The translations under genes were made by a program, and so were the position numbers. Of a stretch of 64,000 bases of DNA, positions 1 through 8,910 are shown in pieces. Positions within the stretch are counted from its first letter, which is position 1. Each line of letters begins with the position of its first letter. The DNA is taken from NCBI GenBank assembly GCA_025200525.1, contig CM045761.1:81993551-82057550 (forward strand), in the 5' to 3' direction. The notes under the pieces are model-generated. The model saw only the letters and a list, made by a program, of their open reading frames with translations. It did no database searches and had not been told where the DNA came from. The DNA is from Camellia lanceoleosa (lineage: Eukaryota; Streptophyta; Magnoliopsida; Ericales; Theaceae).

Positions 1-257
1 GTCTCTAGGACCCATGCTTCAGTCTTTAGCGGTTCGAGGCCTCCTTGGAATGACGATGGTTTCATTTTACTGAACTTCTGGGTTAAGGCAATTATATCCT
101 CATTCACATTCTGTTCTGGCTGTACTGGAGGAGGTGGAGGCTGTTAGTTCTGTTGTTGTTATCTTAGACTCTCAGTCAAAAGTTCCACCATTCTCTCCAA
201 CCTTGCCATTCTTGCATCAGATGATTCAAATTCATCAGCATTTCTTGCGTTATCCAT
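1..257 (-). pseudogene. Ty3/gypsy gag, N-terminal fragment (runs off window edge)
   Basis: Read on the minus strand from an ATG at 257, this encodes the start of a retrotransposon gag polyprotein, the structural protein of the virus-like particle. It opens MDNARNADEFESSDARMARL, continues with a Pro/Gln-rich spacer, and reaches the gag-typical stretch KMKPSSFQGG followed by EAWVLE near the left edge. That pattern (a hydrophilic N-terminus, then a P-x-F-x-G-G motif and a Trp) is usual for plant Ty3/gypsy gag. Two in-frame TAA codons interrupt the Gln-rich stretch, so this copy is decayed. It lies about 195 bases downstream (element orientation) of a tRNA-Met primer site and a long LTR, so it is the first ORF of that element; the rest lies outside the window. 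Confidence 0.75.
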
Positions 258-451
258 TTCACTATAGGCAATCATGGCAATTGTAAACATAGGCAGTTGC
301 ATACTTTAAACATGTTAACACATTAGCACATATATTCATATCATGGCCACACACACACTTTTCAATGCTCATGCAATGCCCTAATCACTTTCTAGGACAT
401 CTTATAGCTCATTTGGACACGTGTATGCGGTATAACTCGTGGTTTAATAAT

Positions 452-463
452 GCTCTGATACCA
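452..463 (-). other. Primer-binding site, initiator-Met tRNA type
   Basis: On the minus strand this reads TGGTATCAGAGC, the standard plant complement to the 3' end of initiator tRNA-Met. It starts three bases after the LTR end at 467. It fixes the element's orientation (minus) and marks 467-2905 as the 5' LTR. Confidence 0.85.
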
Positions 464-466
464 CTC

Positions 467-2905
467 TGTCACGACCTAAACCCGCCCCTATGGGTTTAAC
501 ACCGTAACTGGCCAATAATCTGTGATTACCGAGGGCTCAATAACAAGAATAACAAGAATATATAGTATGAAATGGCGGAAGCCAAAATAGTAATAAAAAA
601 TGTCCAATGAGCTGTGACGGTCTGTATGCAAAAAGACTTTTCATACATATTCACATTCAGAACATGGAAACGGTATATACATACACACATATATAAACAG
701 CCAAGACAGGGACCTAATCCCTAACATAATAGTACAATAACAGTCTATACAGTCATTACAAACAGAAACAGGAAGGGAGATCTCAAACACCCCAAAGCAG
801 CCTTGGCTTGGCAGCACTTGGAACCTCGCAGTGAGGCACATTGGTTGGCTTGACAAAAGAGGAGTTTAACCCAATGCTCCTAGCTCTGATCCGGTGCTTG
901 GACACCTACATATATATATATATAAACAGTGAATAACAAATGCGTAAAAAGGTTAAGAATGAATGTCCTTTCAGTATTTAAATCAGTTATTTGAACAGTA
1001 TATTAGTTATTCGATCATAGCAGTCATAAGTGGTACGTCCAATAGCAAACAGTACAATAGGTCTTATCAGATCGAACAGTCAGTTGATGCCTATCATATC
1101 AGTAAACAGTAGTGGTTCCAACATGGGAACCGACAGAGATCTCTGTAACAGTAGCCGTAACAGTACAGTGATAGTAAATTGCTATGAATGCCACGAATAC
1201 AGTTCGCAAATAGGACAACCATTCATTCAATAAGAAATATCATTCCAGGAAGCAGTACAAGTGATCATTCAAAAAATATTCATGATTGAATATATCTTTA
1301 CAACATTGTTACTCACAGAGTTCTGGACTACAGATAGGCTAGTGAGTGTCCTCGGATGCTAACCCTACACAGTTACAGGATGAACACACACTAAGTTGCA
1401 CGTTTGGTAACAATAACTTAGTCCCTAACTTGACTCGGTGTGGTTCTATAGCATTATTCTCCTTAAGATGCCTTAAACTAGGCCTAGGAATGCCTAGGAT
1501 AGAATAAGGATGCAAAGATGCACTGTAAAACACTTTTCAAAATTTTGCTAAAACAGTGGTCCCGCTCGAGCGTGGCTTTCTCCACTCGAGCGGACATGCA
1601 GACAAAAGAGCCTCGCTCGAGCGTGACTTTCCTCGCTCGAGCGAACTGCAAAAGTACTGGATGCATGAAATTTACGCTCGACCCTTGCTCGAGCGTGAGA
1701 CACAAGTCCTCGCTCGAGCATGCATTCTCGCCGAAATGATCAGTAAACACAAGCAGTATCTTGGATACACGATTTCACGCCGAAAGGCCACTTTCCCGCC
1801 GAGTGGACTGCATGTATTCAGAGTTTACGCTCGAGCGTGAAGTCTTACGCTCGAGCGTGAGTCCAAAATCTAGAATTTCCAAATTGAACCTCCAAGCTCA
1901 AAATCAACTTTTAAAGCATCAAATCCGATCCTTTTAGGCTAATTTTCTGGAAAACACTTCAAAACTTATAATATGACAAGTTTCAAAGATCAATTTGCAA
2001 AACCAAAGCCCAAAGGTGAGTCAATTAAACACAATTTCAAAGAAAACTTCAAGAACATAAAGTGTATGTAACATGCATGTGTTCAATTGAAATCAAAGTT
2101 TCAAATGCATGGCCAAATCACTCAATCCTTTCAAAAACATGATAAATTCATGAACTATAACCAAGATGTGGACATGCATGTAGCAATTTCATGAAAACAA
2201 CCTCAAAATGCTAGAACATGTGCATGCATGCATGATTTAAGCTTCAATTCAACAATTTAAATCAATTCTAGCCTTAGATCACTAATGACTCATGGACCTT
2301 GCAAGATACAACTAGAATTCAAGTTCAAGAAGATGAATATCCTACCTTATGTCCTCAATTTCAAGTCTAGAAGCTCAAATATGCAATCTCTCTTCAATTT
2401 CTTCTAGTTCTCCAAGAAATTCTCTAGATGAACTCAATTTCTCCTACTTCTCTCTCTCCCATGGTTTGCTCTAGGAATAAGCTCTAGGAATAAGGCTGAA
2501 GAAATTGTGCTAAACAATGCCAAAGGTGAGAGAAATAGTGGCCTAGCATAACCCACTCAATGGCAATACGGAAATAAAGGCAAACTAATGTAATTTAACA
2601 TTATTTAATCCAATTTAATCATACCAAATCAAATTTCAATTAAACATACCATAAAATCACATAAATTCTAATTAACATGAAACACTAATCAATTTCAGAT
2701 TCGGCCGCCGATAAGGCCTTCAAATTGCAGTTTAAAGCATAAAACATGAACAAATCAATTAACAGTCAAACTGATAAAAGTGCGTTTAACTAATACACTT
2801 CAATCAATCAGTTAGAATTTCAGTCAATCAGTCACTTAACATGCTTAATCATAGATTAGCACTAATCAGTGATATTATTAGTAAACAGTGGTGAGGGCTG
2901 TCACA
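467..2905 (-). mobile_element. 5' LTR of a Ty3/gypsy retrotransposon (family TGTCACGACC)
   Basis: A 2,439-bp LTR bounded by TGTCACGACC at 467 and CTGTCACA ending at 2905 (TG...CA). It is followed on its internal side by a tRNA-Met primer site and a gag ORF. Two related LTRs lie at 44202-46130 and 46222-48722; all three share the opening TGTCACRWCCC plus an ACCCGCCCC block, a mid-LTR cluster of CTCGAG palindromes, and similar ends. The outer flank after 2905 is ATAAT; the matching duplication would be beyond the left edge. Several short ORFs inside (around 641-856 and 1484-1840) have no family resemblance and I treat them as chance. Confidence 0.8.
1560..1862. repeat. Cluster of CGCTCGAGCG palindromes inside the LTR
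   Basis: About nine copies of GCTCGAGCG or one-base variants occur in 300 bp, at irregular 15-35-base spacing with one longer gap. Many are extended to ACGCTCGAGCGT. Variants are mostly CG-to-TG/CA changes. The same cluster recurs at the equivalent place in the two related LTRs. Confidence 0.85.
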
Positions 2906-2943
2906 ATAATGCTCTATGGTTGTGCTTTATTTGTGGACTATGG

Positions 2944-3242
2944 TTCATTTGTGTTGGACTTGGTTTTGATTTTATTTTATTTATGAGAATAGTTGGTTAT
3001 GCTTAATGTCAATTTTTTTTTTTTTAATAGTTAAAGTAAATATTAACATACCCGTGTTGTGCTTGGTTATGGAGCTCTAACTTGTGCAAACTAGTTTCAT
3101 TTGTGTTGGACTTGGTTTTGATTTTATTTTATTTATGAGAATGGTTGGTTATGCTTAATGTCAAAATTTTTTTTTTTAAATACTTAAAGGTGAATGGTAA
3201 CATACCTGTGTTGTGCTTGATTCTGGAGCTCTGACTTGTGCT
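2944..3242. repeat. Tandem duplication, unit about 150 bp
   Basis: Two adjacent copies (2944-3095 and 3096-3242) both begin TTCATTTGTGTTGGACTTGG and both contain a poly-T tract and ACATACC(C/T)GTGTTGTGCTTG. They differ by scattered substitutions and small indels. The surrounding stretch 2906-3841 is otherwise AT-rich intergenic DNA in which I see no gene. Confidence 0.85.
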
Positions 3243-3841
3243 TCTTTCTTTCACTTTTGGCTGCCTTTTTGGTTTTTCTCTTGGCTTTGAATTTTCGAGT
3301 TGTGCACTGTGGAGTTTTTGTGTTCTGCTTGGTATATATACCTGGTATTTTTTACTTTATTGGTGATGACATCAACATGTTATGTTACTTGGGGTAATGG
3401 AGGTTCAAACAAGGGAGAATCTTAACAATGTCAGTTAAAACAAAAGAGGTTTGTGTATTCAAACCACATGAGAGATTATTGTATTTGTCAAAAATCTCAA
3501 GGGATGTGAATGTAATTTACCCTATGTATAATAGAATTCTCCCTTTTTATTTGGAGTATATTTGCAAAATTTTCATACTGTTGGCTTTTGAAATTACCGC
3601 TTTGCATTGGGTTTAGTTGGAAAATTTAGAAAGGAATTTGAAAAAAAAAAAAAGAGATAGATAAATGTAAAGAAAATATTTCTATATTTATCTAATTTTA
3701 CGTACCTTTTCATTTTTATTTTCCTTTATTTTTTTCAAATTCTCAACTAAACAGATTGTTAAAGACTAGTACAATGGTCTCTTTTTGAAAAATAATTTAA
3801 AGTCGCTTTTCAACTTTTAACACATTTTAAAATCACATAAG

Positions 3842-4008
3842 TCTTGTTTGACATAACCTATTTTAGGCTAAAGTTTGATATATGAAAAATAATCCATTTT
3901 TTTTATCTTTTTATCTTTTTTTATCACATCACCTCTCTATTTTTCTGCACATCTTTTCGTAAAAAGACAAAAAGTGTACTTATTTAAGTCATCCCAAACA
4001 ACTCCTTA
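3842..4008. mobile_element. Small non-autonomous inverted-repeat element (MITE-like)
   Basis: GTCTTGTTTGACATAAC at the left, TTTATCTTTTT tracts, CACATCACCTCTCTA, then CACATCTTTTCGTAAAAAGA and a right end rich in CCCAAACAACTCC. The same unit occurs at 34988-35130. The ends GTCTTGTTTG and (reversed) GGAGTTGTTTGGG resemble each other, as in stowaway/tourist-like elements. Target duplication not determined. A weaker related stretch follows at about 4030-4120. Confidence 0.6.
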
Positions 4009-4340
4009 GTCCATCTTTTTATTTTTTTTTTTGAGTTACATCAATCAATAACTCCTTTTTACTTTTCTACACATTTTTTTAAAAAAAAATCAAAAAATAC
4101 ATCCGAAACCACCCCTCGCTCTCACATTTTTTACATAATTTTTTAAAAAATCAAAAAAATTAAAAACTCAACTTCTAACCATCTTTCTCACAACACTCGA
4201 AACCAGAGCTCCATCATGTCATACAAGGCGTCTCCATAAGATCTCAGAGACCCTCTTTTCTCTCTCCTCCTTCCCTTACCGCTGCAGAAAACCCTAACGG
4301 AGGAGAGAGAAAGTAGAAGAAGAAGCCTTTAGGGTTTTAT

Positions 4341-4385
4341 ATGGATTTTTATATGCTGGCGTAGTTAATGGTGTGTGTTCGATAG
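4341..4385 (+). other. Two short upstream ORFs in the 5' leader of the G3BP-like gene
   Basis: Between the presumed transcription start (not located) and the ATG at 4405 there are two ATG-initiated mini-ORFs: 4341-4364 (7 codons plus stop) and 4368-4385 (5 codons plus stop). Both end before the main ATG. Such uORFs can lower translation of the main ORF; whether they lie in the mature mRNA is not shown by sequence. Confidence 0.4.
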
Positions 4386-4404
4386 GGTTTGGATTCCATC
4401 TGTA

Positions 4405-6407
4405 ATGGCAGCTGTGGCAACGGAAACTGAACAACCAGCCTCTGCTCAAGTTGTGTGTGCTTATCGGGCTCGTTTGGGAAGTTGGTTAGCTTGATGGGTT
4501 ATTTTAATTTTTGACTATTTTATTAAGTTAAAATATTTGTGTTAGAAAGATGATTGAATTTTTTTTTTTTTTTAAAAGTTAAATGTGAGGATTGTGGGAA
4601 AAAAAAGTTTTATATTCTAGCCTATTTTGTTTTTGTTTTTGTTTTTGATTTGTGTTTTTATTTTTTATTTTTTGAATTTTAATCGAAAAAGCAAAAAAGA
4701 AAAAAGAAAAAAGAGAAGGGCTTTGCCAAACAAGGCGTTATTGGCTTATTTTTGTGAAATTATATGCTGTGACTTTTTCATTGGATGTATAGCTTGCTGT
4801 GAGTTGAGTTGGTTTTTGAATGAATTCCATGCTCTGTGTTAGGTTGGTAATGCCATTGTTCAACAGTACTATCACATTCAGCACCAATCGCCGGAGCTTG
4901 TTCATCGGTTTTATCAGGATATGAGTAAGTTAGGGCGTCCTGATGGTAATGGGACTATGATCATCACTACAACCATGCAGGTGATTTGGTAGCGCCATGT
5001 TTAAGCTTTTTTCTGATTTGTAGTTGTGGTCTGATTTTACTCTCCATTTGGTGGCTAGGAAGTTTCAAGAATGAATTTCACTTAAAATATGTTCAACTTT
5101 ACCTCTTAGTTATTTGCGTTGGGTTTGGTTGGGGATCGGGGAGAGATTTGGAAATGAAAAAAAGAAAAAGTGGATGAAATTATGTAAAATGTGCGTATGT
5201 TTTATTCATATTTCACCTATTTTTTTCTTTTTTCTTTTTTCTTTTCAAATCCATTCTCAAATCTCCCAATCAAAAACAGTGATATTTGTATTGGAAATAT
5301 TAGTAGTAGTGCATATGTTTCTGTGGAGAAGTGGTTTGGAAATACTCTTCTGAACTTGGGGGACGCTTGTGATCCTCAGCTACCCACCTGAAAAAGAATT
5401 AACACTCCGGTCGGGAGTGTCGGAATTAGCACTCCGACGGACAAGTCGGTCTCTACTCTCTGAATTACTTGTATTTTAAGTTAAGTGTAATGGTTCTCAC
5501 ATACCTTTCTCTGACTGATGATCCCGTATTTATAGTGTTCTCTTCGGGCCTTAGGGCCAGGCCCATCCCATCTTTGATCTCTTACATGTGCTTTTACTCA
5601 GCCTTTGTTCTACTGGCTGGAGTGCCGGTTATTTTATTCGGCTCTTCGATTGACTAGGATCAATGCCGAATAGAGGTTACGTTTCGGACCGGACGGGTCC
5701 ATTCGTCCCTATTGATCCAATTAAATTCGGCTCCCACAGTTTCTTCTACTGGATACTATTTAATAAAATGTTAGTGTTTATTTGTTAGTTTGTTTTGGGC
5801 TCTAGTTGGTTATTGGAAACAATGAAGGAAAACGAAAGAAAGGGAAAGGAAAAGAAGAGGGCAAACAAAGTGGAAATGAAAGAAGAATTTATTAATGGAA
5901 AATTTGGCTTCTCTTACAACTTTGCAAATGTTGCCTTGCTGTTTTACAAGGAAAATTGGGTTTTTTCCTAGGTTGTAAAAAAACTGGGTTTTTGTCTTCA
6001 TATTTTGTTATTCTCTCGGCTTTCAAATGCAGCTAAATAAACAAAGTGAAATCCCTTTTAATTTCATTTATACCTTCATTCTTACTTTCAGAGTTCTACA
6101 TAGAGCATGAAGCAACCAAACAGATTTAGGGAGTTTTGAGGGAAGTGATTGGGAATTTTGTAATTATTTTCTTGTTTGGCTGGATCTCAATTTACAGGCT
6201 ATCAACGAGAAGATACTGTCACTTAACTGTGGTGAATACAGGACAGAGATTAAATCTGTGGATGCACAAGAATCTTATAATGGGGGATTCCTTGTCCTTG
6301 TAACTGGGTATTTGGCAGCGAAGGATAACATGATTCAGAAATTCGCTCAAACTTTCTTCCTTGCTCCACAAGAGAAAGGCTACTTTGTTTTGAATGACAT
6401 GTTTTGA
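4405..6407 (+). CDS. Possible truncated product: NTF2-domain-only G3BP-like protein (131 aa)
   Basis: If the gene is expressed as read, translation from the ATG at 4405 through 4405-4452, 4843-4980 and 6198-6407 stops at TGA and yields 131 residues. These are a 17-residue Ala/Thr/Glu/Gln leader, then an essentially complete NTF2-like fold (about 115 aa; such domains normally end a few residues after the VLNDMF strand). The first in-phase codon of exon 2 continues VGNAIVQQYYHI, the normal family start. RRM and Arg/Gly tail would be lost, leaving a dimerising module without RNA-binding parts. The transcript would carry many exon junctions after the stop and so should be a target of nonsense-mediated decay. 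The ATG choice is supported by MAAVATETEQPASAQVV resembling family N-termini. Confidence 0.45.
5322..5738 (-). mobile_element. Solo LTR (417 bp) inside intron 2 of the G3BP-like gene
   Basis: It begins TGTGGAGAAG and ends GGCTCCCACA, flanked on both sides by the 5-bp duplication GTTTC (5317-5321 and 5739-5743). GC content is clearly higher than the surrounding intron. On the minus strand a TATA-like CACTATAAATACGGG lies at about 5523-5537, suggesting the minus strand as sense. No internal region or second LTR is present. Confidence 0.8.
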
Positions 6408-8239
6408 TACATGGAGGACATCAAACATCACAATGGAAACCAGAGTTCTGCTAATGATGTGGAGACTCCTCTCACTCCAGAGAAAGGTAATGTATAAGAT
6501 CCAATTCCCATGATAAGCATAGTTCCCTTTTGTTGTTGATGGTGAAGACCTTTTTTCTTTGGTTGGCAGATCCTTCTCCTGTGCGGGAGAGATGTTTTTG
6601 AGCAAACAATGGTTTCTATAGAGTTCAATGGGGAAGAAGCACTCAGTCCCTCTGACGATGGAGAAGTGTCAATTGTGGAAGAGGAGGTGCTAGTGGCTGA
6701 CATTGTTGATGAAGTACCAGATGATTTACAGATGGTGGTTGAATCCAACTCCAAAATTGACGAAATGCCAAATAAGTCTTATGCTTCTATTGTAAGTATG
6801 CTTTTGTTGGCATTAATTGATCACTTGTGAGAGTTAAATTACCTTAGGATCGAGATCCGGATACACCAACCAGTTGGAAATAAAGAGTTCCTAGAACAGA
6901 CTTACCTAGACAAGGGACAGTTGAGCGAAAAGCCAGCCCATATCATATAGTAAGTAGGTATAGGCCACTAATCTCCTATGATTGCTATTTCTCTCAATGG
7001 GGACATGTTGCTGGTAATTTGTACGTGTATGTAGGATTACATAGTGTGGTAATGAGGTTTTGTATAAATGACAATGTTGACCAGGTCTGTTTTGGTGCTG
7101 TCTGCCTGTAGATGCTTTGAGAGGACAAATAATCAGTAACTTCATATTGGTGTTTTCAGGTGATGGATACGAAGGAGAGTGCCGTGCCATTATCATCTCC
7201 TGCACCACCTGCTCCTCGGAGATCTGTAACAAAGAGCCAAGGGCAACAAGTGAACCTTGCTCAGGCATCAGCCTCAGCAGCTGAGCCACCACTTTCTGGT
7301 TCAAATGCCATAGAGAATGGGAATAACCAAGAGGGTGAAGGTGTGCTTGCAGCTATGTTTCATCTTAGTGTTGGTGCTGCTTATTGCTGAATATCAGTTC
7401 ACTTTACAACCAACATTTGGTGAATATTTGATGTATCTAGTTATTTTAGTCATGTATTTATCTACTATTTTTTTGGGCAGCTGATGGTTATTCAATTTAT
7501 ATAAAGGGTCTTCCTTTGAACACCACACTTGCCCTACTTGAGAATGAGTTCAAGAGGTTTGGACCAACAAAGACGGTATTCAAGTTAAGAGTAACAAAGT
7601 ATGTGTCAAGTCAAGTTATTTTGCCATAATCACTTTTGGTTTTGTTATTCTTAGTTATTTATGGCCTTTATATTACAGTAGCAGGGATTTTGTTTTGGCT
7701 TTGTGGAATTTGATGTGGCAAGTGCTGTGCAAACAGCAATTGAGGTATATATTAATCTATGCCTTTTGGAAATGATCTGTTTTCTCCCATTTGTATACTT
7801 ATATCATTATATGAATGAGAAGATGGATGAGTCATAATCTTTTTCTTAGTTTAAGTTTTATGGGTTTTCAATTTGATGAGATAAAATAGCAATGAAGCTA
7901 CTGGCATTCTTTTTCTTTTTTTCATGTTAATTTTTTAGTCATATTATTTCAGCTATTGTGCCACTGTTTGCTGTTCTGGCATTTTTTTTTTCAGCCATGC
8001 ATGTAGATTTTTGGTCTTCCTAACTAGTTTCTATGGTGTGATTGTGTTCTTTCTCCATTTCAGTTTTCTGAATATATAGAGAGCATAACTTTAGCAACGG
8101 CAGAAGTGGGAATAATGGACAAGGATTGAAAACCATGATAACAAATGGTCAACATTTTTGTTATTTAGGTTTGATTATTAACAAGTATGGTGAGGTTGGT
8201 GAGGGGTATTCAGAGAATAAAGTAGGTTGACTCAAGCTG

Positions 8240-8370
8240 AGAAGTCCATCTGTCTGGCATGTTATGTGATTCCATGTATGCCAACAAAATTGGAAGGAAA
8301 ATTTTACCAAACCGCTATAAAACCAATGTTTTACGGGAGTATTGGGCAACTACATGTGCATAAAATAAAA
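8240..8370 (+). mobile_element. LINE reverse-transcriptase-like fragment in the large intron
   Basis: The + strand reads KLEGKFYQTAIKPMFYGS then QLHVHKIK. This matches the K-G-K-F-Y-x-T-A-I-x-P-x-x-L-Y-G ... HVHKM block near the C-terminus of plant LINE reverse transcriptases. The stretch before and after is not open. It lies within the 3.4-kb intron 7745-11151; the rest of that intron (about 8950-11150) is AT-rich and shows no coding signal I trust. Confidence 0.6.
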
Positions 8371-8861
8371 TTAAAATTAAAAATTGAAGAAAGCACTCCA
8401 ATTAGCGGAATAATTTCTATTGAAAAAACTATATTGTATTAATTGCTTATATAATGTTATTGATAATACCTCTGATAGTTGTTTTACAAAAATAAAAAAT
8501 GAAATTGATAAAATCTTTCCTTAGATCAATCATGGTAGAAGAAATATTAAGTGGATTAACTCAGCTATTAATTGAACATGATATATTACCAAAACTTGAA
8601 TATAAAGATATAATTGGTAAATTTTCATCTCAAAAGTGAAACAAATATACTTTAAATAAGTAATTTTACAATAAATAAAATAAATGCAAAAAAACTTCAT
8701 ATAAATTTGTTGCTTTAGGCCACACATTGCGTCAAGCAGACTTTGGGAAGATCTCAATTGACATGGGACATGGTATTCTAAAAAAGTATGAATTTATTTA
8801 ATTTAACTGAACACATTACCCTTGATAGAGCTGAATAGCAAAAAAAAAAAATCATGTAGCC

Positions 8862-8910
8862 AACCCCAGATGATTGGGATGCAAGGCTTAGTTTGGTTTA
8901 GTTAGGAGTA
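8862..8910 (+). repeat. LINE 3'-tail-like repeat
   Basis: CCCCAGATGATTGGGATGCAAGGCTTAGTTTGGTTTAGTTAG-like sequence: a GATTGGGA..AAGGCTT motif followed by degenerate TTTGGTT repeats. Similar tails occur inverted at 27520-27600 (beside the LINE remnant) and at 32945-33030. Probably the 3' end of the LINE fragment at 8240. Confidence 0.5.

Noticed and set aside
641..1840. Short frames in the first LTR
   Set aside because: LTR sequence without coding signal; frames do not recur in the two related LTRs.
6219..6754. Overlapping minus-strand frames of 108-128 codons
   Set aside because: They are antisense to exons 3 and 4 of the G3BP-like gene and show no family resemblance.
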